This document shows positions 1-12,400 of a stretch of 64,000 nt of DNA, one piece after another (the stretch's first letter is position 1; each line of letters opens with the position of its first letter). The translations under genes were made by a program, and so were the position numbers. Below the pieces are notes generated by a model. The model saw only the letters and a program-made list of their open reading frames with translations. It was not told the DNA's origin and made no database searches. The stretch spans positions 40,402,420 to 40,466,419 of the forward strand of contig LS997566.1 of assembly GCA_000469685.2 (NCBI GenBank), written 5' to 3'. The stretch comes from Haemonchus contortus (Eukaryota; Nematoda; Chromadorea; Rhabditida; Trichostrongylidae).

Positions 1-3000
1 AAACGTAAGTTGATAAGAAACTATTTATCATCTTGGCAGTCGGTTTTATTAAAATCTTATAAAAAAAATAGAAGGTTTATTTAATCAGTAAGCATTTTCA
101 TATAAATAACCCTAACATCAACTATCTCGGACAGTAGTGTGCACTATCCAGCTCAGTTTCCAGCAGAAACCTGCTAGGATACTACAGGAGGTATTGTTTA
201 CATTCAACAATGCAGCCCTAACTTCTATCTTCTCTAATTGGGTTCGCCTTCCCCTTTGCATGGAATGTATGTATATGCGCAACATCCGACTTTCCATTAA
301 TACTGGTTCTATCGTATTTAAAGGCACTGTTTACAAGAAAGTTAGGGTACCCTTTTTTGACGGTAATTGATAGGACTATTCTAGATTGAAGCGGTAACAA
401 CGAAACAAGTGCAAAAAAACGATGAACAAAAAGAATTACAAAGGGTCAAAAAAAAAGAGCTGGAAAGGGGGGTTGAACGAATTTCACATTGAAAAAACTA
501 AGGTTAGGGAGTGTTCGAGCGAGAATGCACGAACGCGACGCAATGTCTGCGATACAGACAACACATCGAAATTAACGCAGTTTCTGAAATAAAAAAAACA
601 TTTGCATGCAATAATCTACACAAAATATGTTAAAATCTTCAATAAACTTACGAGAATAGTTAAAGAATGCTACCGTAAAAAATTTGTAACAAAAAAAAAC
701 AAACGATACGCGAATAATAGAAATAACAGCCGAATACTAGCTCCTGTACGGGGCGGTCGACCAGCTGATCATGCCTGGCAATTTGCCAATCTGCGTATCG
801 ATTTTTCACCAACTTCGCTCCAGTTCGAATGGGGTGAAGGACAAGTTGAACTCGTAGTCAGCCTAGCGAGGGGCGGAGGCATCCTAGCTAGTCAGTCTCA
901 TAGGAGTTGCCCCATTGCAACTTTGCAACTGCAATTGCCATTTAGGTGTGTCCTTTTTTATATATTCTTTGTCTATGTGCACAACCCGTTTGTCACAGAC
1001 GTTGCTCCAGTAATATTATACGCAAACGAATATTTTGAATAGTCACCATCTTTTCTTTTGCTGAATTAAGCACATGTGGGAATATTTTTAGGCATTCATG
1101 CGGCAGAAGCTGCTCACAGCTACTAAATGCAATCTGTTTCTGAAATGTCAGGGTACCTATTCATCTCACACATAACAGATGTTTATGAATAAGTGATTAG
1201 AAATGCAGTGGGTTCCATATATATGCAGAGTTCACTATATTTTGAGTTTCCCTTCTTATGTTAAAAAGCTGCAGTATTGATTGGTAGGGATTAGTCGTCG
1301 ATGAAGGGTGAAGGAAGCGAGAAAATTCGTAGATTTCATGTGAATCAAAGCTCCTCAAACGTAGTGAAAATAGAAGTTGGACGAGACTATCATGAGGGAA
1401 ATAGCGTGGAAGGGGTTTTAGGACGGATTTCAAATGTTGCAATTGCGCAAAGAGCTGACTACATCAAGCGAGAAATGTTCAGAACTGACTTTTACTGTCG
1501 CTAGGGGCCATGAGAAGTTGTTTGAACTTCATACATGGGTGGTCCTCTTGGGAAAGGTGCAGCTTCTATAATGCCACGGAACTCGTTCGTGCACACACAC
1601 GGAACAATCTTTGAACCTTTATCTCACAGCTCCACATACGGTACACGAGGGGGAACAGATTAATCTCAGTGGGATATCTCAGAAACCACTTCCATCGTGA
1701 ACTGTGCCTTCAGAGCAGATATAAAAGAAGTTCTTCATCGGACCTAAGTTAAACCCACCCACGTAATCTCCTCCTCCAGTAGCCACACTGCTGGCAAGCC
1801 ACACGTTGTAGTCGCAGAACATTTTGCGCCAAATTCTTTTTAAGTGGATTGATTGGAATAAAATAAAGAATAATGAGTTGTACAGCTGTATTAGACAATT
1901 CGAGCAAAACCCCAACAATCTCGATCCGACCTGGCTATCGGGTCGGCCTTATCGACTTGAGTCATGGATAGCATTAGGCTCAAATTTTGTATGTAGAATA
2001 GTATTAAAACTGAAAGATTTGAAGTTCAAAACAACAGGAACGATAAAGAGAACTGATCAGTAAGCTCGAGGATTTTACCGAACTGAATGGATGATGTTCT
2101 CTGAGATGTCGCCAATTTTTTTTTTGCTTTTGAAGACAATCGAGTTGCGCTAACAGCTCAGCGTTGGAGACCTTTAGACATTCGACTCTTCGCCAATTTT
2201 CTCTTGCTCAGAACTCTTTCCGAAAAATTCGCAAACTTTTTCATTATCTAGGTCAGCAGCTGGTCAACACGTCCTGAAAGTGTATTTGATGAAGAAACTG
2301 AATGGAAAGTCATCGACTATAACTGTTATCAAGGGAGCAATCAAGTTATCTGTATGGAATGCTCCATTTTTCGATGTATTGGTTGAAGATCTTCACCAAA
2401 GCAGCGCTTCAGATGCAAAACTGGAAATCTATAAACTTTCTCTCCATACTTGGTCGTCGAGCCTGCTCTTTATGCTCACTATGGGAGAACTTTTTTCTCT
2501 GTTTAGGTCTCAAAAATGCTGGAAACTTTATTAAGGAACTGAGCTATTTAGGCAAATTTTTGCCCTTTCTGCAATTCTGGCTATGAGGGTAGCACTTCTT
2601 CCATCTCAAAGTCACCGCATAGGTTGCTCACAATTATGAATGTGGTTTGGTTTTTTCTCGAATGAGCTGGTCTCACGTCGCTCTCGAGGACGGATTCTGT
2701 CAATGAGGGAGGCTCCGAAAAAAGCGGATTTGCTGAAACGTAAGCCAATAAAGTACCATGTTGAATTGTTTATTGAGAGCGGCACATGGAGATTGATCCG
2801 CTGTGTAAGTATTAATTCCGTAAAGAACATTGGGTTTTTGGTAAAGCAATGCAGTGCAACTGCCATGAGTAGCAATTGAACAAAGCAAACTGTTCTGAAC
2901 TAGCAAAGCTTCAGTGGATCCGACTACATTGAAGTCTCCAAAGGTCAATGCACATTTGATCAAAGTATATTGATAGGTTACAGTTCGCCACATTGATCAG

Positions 3001-3196
3001 AGCTTAAGCGAATAACTGCATTCGAGTACGCTTTCGACCACATTCAAACAGACCGATTGACCGACAAGTTGAAGCACAGAATTAAAGCCTAATGCTCATC
3101 AATGATTCCCATGATAACCTAATCGAAAATTGGCATCAACAAATAATGAGTTCAAGATGCACGTGTGATTCATTCTTCCGCAGGCTTCGCTTGAGT
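1..3196 (+). other. 5' flank of M8 copy 1, no supported gene
   Basis: Matches 28,180-30,310 in unit 2 apart from indels. Private stretches include about 320-920 and about 2,330-3,060. ORFs up to 146 codons exist here, but none is conserved as an ORF in unit 2 and none resembles a family I know. The block just before the first M8 exon (3,092-3,196) is open in frame with exon 1 in both units, so the true start of the gene may lie further upstream. Confidence 0.6.
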
Positions 3197-3454
3197 ATGT
3201 CAGGCAGACTCATCTCTCAAATAATCATACTGTATTACGCTGTAGTTGCAAGAAGGCTAACACTCGCGTGTGGCTACATAGTAAGTCCAACTTCTCAGCT
3301 TTCGCTGAAAATCTCATATGCCACCTGTGCAGCCTCCAAAGCCGGAAGATGTCATGGTTGCGGATATGGAATATCTACCAGAGTCGCGATCAAGAAGAGA
3401 ATTGACGTGGGATTATATCCGGATTAAAACTGAATACGACGCTTCAGTCAATCT
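3197..3454 (+). CDS. M8 copy 1 exons 1-2: N-terminal hydrophobic segment and pro-region
   Basis: Exon 1 (3197-3280) begins [18 protein letters not shown], a short hydrophobic stretch that could be a signal peptide. A 52-bp intron with GTAAGT donor and TGTGCAG acceptor joins in phase to exon 2 (3333-3454), which ends in the family motif [11 protein letters not shown]. The same two exons are in frame in copy 2. The chosen ATG is the one nearest the hydrophobic stretch; the frame is open upstream to at least 3092. Confidence 0.75.
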
Positions 3455-6400
3455 GTAAGTTATATCAGGATTTCAGGCCAAACCTTCCTTCAGCGGACTT
3501 CGACTGGAGCCATTCCAATCACTGGGTACTATTAGCGGAACCCAAGCATCAAAATCTACTACTACTCATCGATCGATGTCATGAATTCTCCAAAACGTAT
3601 CGATACTACTCCACTGTTCTCGCATTTTCTGCTGGACAGGAGCTCTTTGTATTATCCATGACATCCTTGCCTCTGAATTGCTCTAGTTGCATTCGACCTA
3701 CTACCTACTACGTCACACGATTTCTGCATAGCTGTTTGTTACACCTAAATGCAGTTCGATTCTCTGAATTTTCCCTTGCATACTTCACGATGACCTTCTG
3801 AACGCTGATCTAAGTTTGCTCTGTCAGTTTTTGAGGATTTAGAAGGCTACCTTGCACTATCTTACATTTAGGGTCCTTTTGCTCGGGTTATCAATCTTCT
3901 AACACTGAAGTCCAGCCTTTTCTTAGGAATTGTTCTACGGAGCATACTTTTCTCACAACAGTACTCACATAACTTCAGGGGACATACCTCTCACGAGTGT
4001 GTGCTCTGTTCTCCATTAGCAGAGTAGCCTACCTTTTGTGTGCCCATTCATGGAGGACTTGCTGGCTGCTGGGTAGTAGGCTTTCCCAAATCAGAGGCCC
4101 TCATTCTCTACTTGTTCTTGAGTTTTCACTTAAGTCACCAGTACTTGCTCAGATGGATTCACCGGATGCAGGTGGATACACCGGATGGACTTTCTGTTTC
4201 TGTTCTGCTGGGTCAACGTACTTCGACATTTCTTAATTGTATCCAAGCATACGTGTGTGGAGAGTCTGCAGGTTTCGTTTGTATCCTGTACATCAGCTAA
4301 GCCAAAAGCTTGCATTCTAGTCACTGAGAAAATGCGGAAGGAAGAGGGGCCGAATTCAGTAGCTGAGCTTCATGTTTCATAGAAAGGCTATCTACCCGAA
4401 GTCTGCTCTACACTCACGTCAGGATCTGACAAGCTACTTCTTGTGTACTCACGAGTCGAAAAGTCTCATTTCCTCCAACCTGAGACAGCTCAGTACGACG
4501 GACCCTGCTGTTTGTGAGATCTCACGGCAAAACGTGCTGCCCAAGAGAAGGAAGATTGAGGAGGCAATGTGACTTCCTATGCACGGACGCCCGCATCGGA
4601 AGCATCGAAGATGTATCGAAGTTGCAAGCTTTCGTGATGCATGCTAGGGATATGAAGTACGACCTCATGCTTGATGCACGCCGTTTTTGAGAAAGCATTG
4701 CTCCTTACTTTGGAAAATGCGATAGTAAAGGGATTATCGATGTATCTTTCCCCTCTACTGGAACATGGCCATGAATATCGACCGTGCGAAAGCTTGACAA
4801 CCTCAATCCAGCGTTGAAGATTGAGAAGATGTGGGCCAATCCTAGCGCTCACAATCTTCGTAAAATCAATATCTAGCTCGGAGAAGGAGGAACTAAAAGC
4901 TTTATTATGGTCCAGGAAGGGCTCTCCAGAAAAGATCACACTTACATGTGTCGATCAGTTGTTGATAAGTCTAGCTCAAAGATTTCTCCCAAGAACGACT
5001 GAAGTCCTACATATCGGAAATGACGGAATGGAATGGAATGAGAAGAGTGAGAAGCTGCTCGACTTTCTCATGTCAACCCATCCTACCCCGTGATTATCGT
5101 AGTTCCAAAAGCTCTCTCATTTGCGATAGACATCTGAGCCATTGGTGACCGTGATGAAATAAATCCCGTCATCTTTAATCTGAGGTTCTGTCTTACTACT
5201 GTCGCGCTTTCAAAGCTTTACACGGGACAATCGTCTCCTCTGCGCTAGACTCTGTTTCTCAGTCCGTGCCGTGGAGAGAGAGCTATAAAGTTTGGGAACG
5301 GAGCCCCGAGATCCTCATCAACTGGCACCCGTTTGCTTCTTTCGCAGGTGAGTGGAAAGGTTCCGCTATCAACAGCATGGATGAAGAATACAGCCGGCTC
5401 GTAGAACATCTTCACGATAAAGCTAGGGAGTCTACAAGCAGCCAAGAGAAGACTCACTCCGAAGACTCTTGAGAGGATACGCCAGCGTGGAATCGCAAGA
5501 GCTGCAGGCAATCATCAGGGGTAACGGAACTTCTCCCCTATCGCGGCATTCTCCCTTGCGGCATGCGGCAAACGTCACTGCAATTACCGTACTCCCGTCA
5601 ATCGATAGGACGCGAAATTTTTCCTAGACTGGCTTGCTTTTTCATTGGATTTTATCGTTTTTTCTTTTGTTTCTTTTTAGTTTTCATGTTTATTAGACTT
5701 GATTAATTAAAATGACTACTCCTATATAAACGACGATCAATACCGCATCGGAATTGAAGGGAGCGGCCAGCCAATTCAAATAATTAAAGGACTCCTTACC
5801 TCACAAATTGCGCGCTCCAATCTTCCATCGCAATCCTGCGATAGGCGGCGGCTGCGGGGTGTGCGACGCCGTGTTAGGGGAGAAGTTCACGGACCCCAAT
5901 CATCAGCAAAGGTTCGAAGTTACGAAGCTATGCAGAGGAAGAGAAGCGACAAAGGAAGGTCTAAAAAAGAGAAGAACAGCAGTTATGGACGAGGCCGCCG
6001 AGATCTGGAAGAGCATTTGCAAAGCCAGAAGGAGCTCTGCCAATTAGACCAAGATGGATTCCCTTCATCGTCTTTACGGAACATCTTCTGCATCTCGAAT
6101 TGCAATGAAAATGTCATCTACGGCTTCTACTCGAATCGACAGCGACATCTACCTGCCTGCCAACCGTATTAGGTGAGACGAAGATATCGCTTCTTCGGTC
6201 CTCTTATCCGAAATTTGCCATGGCATCACACGATGAAAAATTGTTGGCGCCCGGTCGAGATAGGATCAAACCAGAACATCTAAATGGTATTTCACGAGTG
6301 ATCGTCTGAACTCTGGTTAGGCTCTTCACGCAGTACCTGTCGAAAATCAAGGGTTTTCATGTGGTGCGAAACTAAAACTAGCAAAAATGGGTTGCTGTAC

Positions 6401-9400
6401 GAGAAGGGAAATCCCGACAAGGTCAGCAACTATCACGTAAACTGTATGTTGTCCTGACCAAGAAGTCACCTTCTTCATTACCCTTCAAGGTTGTTGGAGT
6501 ATCTATCAACCTCGAAAGGTATTGAAGAAGACAAATACGGCTTCACGCCCACCTTGTCAACATGGCCGCCCTTCCTACTTTGATATACGCTCCAGGGACT
6601 TAGACTTTGCGGAAGCAGAATGAACATGCTCTCAGCGTTATTCAACGCTTGGAAATGGAATGGTAATGCTCGAACTCATCCTGTAGGCGCATGTGCAGAA
6701 AGGAATCTGGAGCTTAATAAATGAAGATCAGGAATGCCGTTGCTTACGCTGAGAAGTCGAAGATCATGCTGGTCGGACACTCGATGCAATATCGTGATGA
6801 AAGTTGGACCAGACTAGAACCCTCGAAAAGTCGAACAATACCAGGAGACAGCCTGTCTGATTGGTAGGCTTCTTAACGAAAGCTCTGAATGAAAGGAATA
6901 CTGTGCCACGTGTCCCTCACGCGAGGACGATCCGATAGTCAAGTCGCGACAGGGAGGAGGCGTTACTGGCGTCATCTCGAGAAAATCGATGATCACAAGA
7001 AGGACGGGTAATAAAGACGTTGTTTTTCGCATTGGCGTAATAAGCTCAAAAATGCGTGTATTCTTTCGACTCAGGGCTTTTATGCTAGTATTGAATGGGA
7101 ACGCTTCAAAATTACGCAGACACTTTGCTACAAATTTATAGGCTCGACGAAACGATGAAGGGAATCTTAGAAGACCTCTTAAGAGATGTCCTACACTATT
7201 TTAAAACCACATTGAAAGTACGCCGCCCGGCTGCTCTCTACATGCTAAGGTGAGTGGTTTTAGAACTGTCATATTTGATGAAATGATAGCATGAGGACAA
7301 AATCTATCTCATGTAATAGAGAATGAATACTCGAAAATATTATTATCTTTTAATCGTTGTGGTAAGCCAGTTTGGAATTTACCCGATAACAGTCGAAATC
7401 TGACAACTGCTAATTTCATTTGCCATGCATACTCGGTTAGATCAATAGCACAATATACATAGAAATAGCTCGCGCTCAACGGGTAACTTGCAAACTCCGG
7501 AATCGAATTACTTATCATGCTATAGAGAGCGTAGAAACCGAAAAACCCGGGCCTTGAAATCGAAAAAAATCGAAGAGTGCCTAAAAATGTCATCGTCGTA
7601 CAATTCTTCAGCAGAATAACAAGAGAAAACATTTGTTCCGCGCGTCGGTTCCGGGTGACCCCGCCCACTTCTCGCGCGGCACCTCTCACTGCGATCTCGA
7701 GATTACATCAAAGCATCACTAAGCGCCAGAGGAGCGGAAGATTGCACTAGTCCGTGTTATCTTTTTTTGAGTTGAGTACCGTGGGCCAAGCGCAGGTCGC
7801 ATGCTTCACTGACAACTGTGGCGTCCGTTTAGAATCATGGGGTTATAAGCTTCGTGAGACGGCTGCAGTGTGACCTGCACCTCGGCAAAAAAATTTTTGA
7901 TGATATTTATAGTTATTTACCCAAGAGAATAAACTGACATTAGTTTGGAAGAAATCGCTCACCAAGAAATCCTCGGAATCGAATGACATGGAATCCCTTT
8001 TCGCCACTAACCTACCTGGATCACACCGAAGCATCGAATAGGCCTATTTGTGTTTTTCATTCTTCTTGTTCAGTTCTAGCCCTATATAACGTGGCTTTGT
8101 CCTATGAAATTTACTTGAGCATTATAATCTTACAGGACGCTACTCCTCTTCTTTGTTTTGTTTTTTTGAAAGCCATAAGCGTGAGCTTCCAACATGCTAT
8201 TGTGTCCTGTTTTCACAATTAACTTTGCATTAGAAAGGAGACTCTTTGATTGAGTCGCTTCATCTTTCATTTCTTGACTACTCGTGCCACGGACTCATTT
8301 TGATTCAACCTCATAGCTGGGCATTCGAACATTTACCAGTCGGGCCGTCCGGCAAACGCCGGTTTTCCCTCCTTCTTATGGGTTCGCCCGGCTACGCCGA
8401 GTGCTCCTCCTTCCTGAGAGAAATTTTCTATGCGTCAATAACTTTCGGATTCTCCTTTTCTTTGAAAGCTCTACACCCTCAGTATTAGCTAGGAGTTGGC
8501 AGCGATTTTTTCCGTAAGCCATCTTCGCTGTGTCCGAATAGAACATCGTATAATATCACCAAGGCGATTACTCAGAGAAGAAAAGTATTCAGAAACTTAA
8601 CGCGGCTGAGGCTGCTATGTCAGCTACCATAAATGTTCACAGCCAACTCCCTGTGCCTTCAAGTTTCAATGGCCTGGGTAAGAACGAGCAGTATTTGTTC
8701 ACGCCCCGCCCTTTGGGGCGGAGTTTAGTCCTGCAACCTATCACCAGTGTACCTATCCTACCTCCCATTTTCCTACCGAATTGCTCTAGGTCTATTTTGA
8801 CACTTCTCTGCAAGCCACTCTAATTCCACGGGACAGGAATTCTGGTTTCCGCACCAACCCCACCCACTGTGAGCATATTCCGGTTCTGCCTCCCACCATA
8901 AGTGTTCCCATCCTGCCCCGCCTCCGTACTCCTACCAAGTTTAAACGTTTTCGGACCACGGGGAGAGGAGTTATGAGTATGCGTCTCAAAATTTCTATCG
9001 CGCACGCCCCACCCCCTGCGGGCGCGGTCCGGTCCTGCCCACCACCATAAATGTTCACATCCTGCCGCCTGTACTACCACTAAGTTCGAGCGCTTTAGGT
9101 TCACGGAGACAGGAGTTATGAATTTCAGGTCAGACACACACCGACACACACACAAACAAACACACAGACACACCGGTACACCAACAGACACACTTAGCGA
9201 ATTACAGGGTGTCCCAAAATTATTTGCGCCAAAATTCAGGAATTTTCGAGGTTGAAATAATATATCAAATTCACACAACCTGTTATGAAGTAGTTGCATA
9301 GGAAGGTTTCCTTGCAATATGCATGGCTACTATCGTGGACTCCCAATATCTTTCAGATGGAGGAGGCTCTCAATGCCACTTGCAATCATTGACAAGCGAG

Positions 9401-12400
9401 ATGTGGAAGGGATTATGAAATTCCTTGGGATTTTTGCAATAACCGTATAGGAGGCTATTAAGCGATACAGAAAAAAGCTTGAATCAGAGACAAACCAGGA
9501 AAGGTAGACAGGTAGAATGTTTCTGAAGATAGGACTATTAAAATGGTCCGTCTGCCAATCGGTCGGGATTCTGGGTGACCCATCAAAAGGAAGTCAACGG
9601 GCACGGCTTACAGGAGTTATCGCGTGGAAGAATGTCATGCAGGAGCTCCACTGCCGTTCCTATCGTATGCAGAAATTTCGCTTCAATGCCGATCTCAACA
9701 GATACTGCCGGGCCAAAAATGCAGAAAGTCGAAAGTGATGACACGCAACCCTTCGTCGTTTTCTCTGGCCAAGAAATTTTTTGAGATAAAGCCATTACTC
9801 AACAACCAAAACGTTCGCGTTCTAGATAGAAACGCCTAGCGTGTATTATCTCACAAAATGGTTGCTATCAGAATAGTAAACTGATGTTTTCCGGGGAAAT
9901 CACTGGCAAGGGTGAGCCGCTCGTGGTTTCTTCGGTGCACGCATGAAAACTGACCAAGATCAGTACTCAAACGGGGTACTGATGGAAGTAAGCGAAACAC
10001 TGATCCGACTACGTTTCTGGAACATCTCGTAGTCCTTCCAGCGAGACGCTTCTCCAGCCCACAGAGCCAAGCTTGCCCGCGAGTGGTGCCGACGGCAGCT
10101 GCCCGACTTAATTGGTGAAGAGGGATGGTCATCCTATTTTCCAGAACTTGACTCACTTGACCCCACGACTGGTCCCTGGTTAGAAGAGGACCTGTCGAGT
10201 TTGCAATCCCAGTTTGGAGACCTAGAATGCAAAGGCTGAAGAATGGCTGGGAAGAAATGGAGGAGGATACCTGCGTGCCACAAGCGATCAAGTCGAGAGC
10301 AAACTTTGACTTCTAACCGCGCTCATGGGGGATATTTTTGAAGGCGACTGTAGCATGTTGTAGCACCTAGAGTTGGCTAACGTGCATAGAGATTCCATAG
10401 TCTTTCGCAGCTGAGAAGTTTGAAATATATTGCTATAAATCGGCGCAAATAATTTTGGGACACAATGTATACAAAGTAGGATGAGAGCATCAGAGCCGAT
10501 TGCAATGAGATGGACTGGACAAAACCGTGCTGGAGTCTGAGCGAAATGCAACTCTCAAAAGCAAGGTCAACGAAGGGGTGATGAAAGATCTGCAACAAAC
10601 AAAGAACTATTCAAGAAAGGGTAGTCTACTCAAGGTAAGACTTCGAATGAAGACCCAGAAAACTCAATAGAGTTTTGATTGCTGTTCACGATTGCTGTTC
10701 TGCTCGTCGCATTGTTAATAAGGGGTTTGCTCCCCGCCATCGACGGCATTTTTGCAAAGTGTTTTTTCGTTTCATTAAAGGCTCTCTGAATTTTTCCTGA
10801 CATTTCTTTATGTGAAGACCTTATCTCTGCATTTATTTTCTCTCGTCGCCCCTATCCAAGGAAATGGTTCTGCACGTTAATTGTATGACTCTTTTTTATT
10901 GTTAACATCAAGGAACATTCAACAGAAAACTTAGGAGGTCTATTTGAAGCCACGACCAGGATGATACAATGCTTTATTCGGCTAAAGTTTCGGCCACTCG
11001 CCTTCGTCAGAGCCTGGAAGCCAAAGAAACCTTTTGAGATTTATCCTGACCAAATGACATTCAGACCTCCTAAGTCCTAATTCAACAGAAATTTACTAGA
11101 GATGTGTAAGATGCCTGCAAGAAGCTCAACGTTGATAGAGCAACTCGAAAAATGTGAAGCACCCATGTTCTTCACAAACTGCACACCTTATGCATGCTGA
11201 TTCTCTACATCAGGTAACAAAACAGTCAACCGTCTCAAGACCTGACCAAATACTCAGCCGGTGTGACTCAGGAATCTGGGTATTCATCAACTTACCAAGA
11301 GCATTTTAAGTAGAAAAACGAGGTGACTAAACATTCAATATAATACTTGATATAGGTAGACCCAATATTCGTTCAGTCTTGGGACGATTGACTGTGTTGT
11401 CATCGGATGTAGAGAATCAGCATGCATAAACTGCGCAGTTTGTGAAGAACATGTGTGCTTCACACATTTTCCAAAGTTGCTCCATCAATGTTGAGTTTCT
11501 TGCAGGCATCTGTCACATCTCTAGTAACTCTCTGTTGAATGTTCCTTGAAGTTTAGAGTAAAAAAAGAGTCATGCAATCAACGTGCAGAATCACTTTCTT
11601 GGAATAGGGGCGACGAGAGAAATTAAACACAGAAATAAGGTGTTCACGTAAAGAAATGTCAGGAAAGGTTCAGAGTGCCTTTAATGAAATAAAAAAACAC
11701 TTTGCGAAAATGCCGTCGATGGCTGGGAGCAAACCCTCATTCTACAGCCATAAAGCGAGATCACAACCAATAGGTAACATACGCGCTTGATAGTGAAGCG
11801 ACGAGTTCGCATATCCAATTAATACTACTGTCAAGCAAAATTCGAGCTCTCATAACTTTTTTGAAGAAAAACATTCTGCTGTTTTAAATTCTATTTTGTA
11901 AACAGCATTCAAAACTCTATCGATTTATCTGGGCCATCATTCAAATCCCCGCGTTACGTAGACTCTTCCTCCCTGGTAAGGGTAATCTCTTTCTTTAATA
12001 CCGTCCTTTGGGTGCGCGCGAACATAAGCAGACCTGTGAAGTCGCGTCCTTTCGCAACGTATGTATCTAACCGATTAGTTGGTTTTTCTCTCAGCAACTT
12101 TAGATGCAGGAGGCTTCATCAAAAACAGTTTCGGTCTGGGTCTAGCGCCCAGAACCGTTTGTATAGGCTCAACATCAACTGTAACCTCTTCACAGTCCCA
12201 AGCAAGTTCATTTCATTGCCATGCTATCGCCATCTGCTTAGGCGTTCAGTCTTTTCCTGGTATTCTTGACCAGCCCCTTTAACATTTGAAAATACACTTG
12301 TTCCCTGAAAGTTTCTGAAGATAGGACTTCTCCGAAATAGCTTGAATGCAAACGCTTACTTGGCAGCTGCTCATATTCAGCTCACGATTTATTCACTAGC

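Noticed and set aside
602..1042. 146-codon ORF in the 5' flank
   Set aside because: Lies mostly in sequence private to unit 1, shows no family motif and is not conserved as an ORF in unit 2.
2612..2993. Minus-strand ORFs in unit 1
   Set aside because: Short, with overlapping alternatives on both strands, and located in sequence absent from unit 2; chance ORFs.
9133..9195. CRISPR-like short repeats
   Set aside because: Simple CA microsatellite without spacers, in a eukaryotic context.
12012..12282. Overlapping ORFs that also look partly conserved at 41,790-41,960
   Set aside because: Indels between the copies are not multiples of three and no acceptor/donor pair fits; treated as intron.
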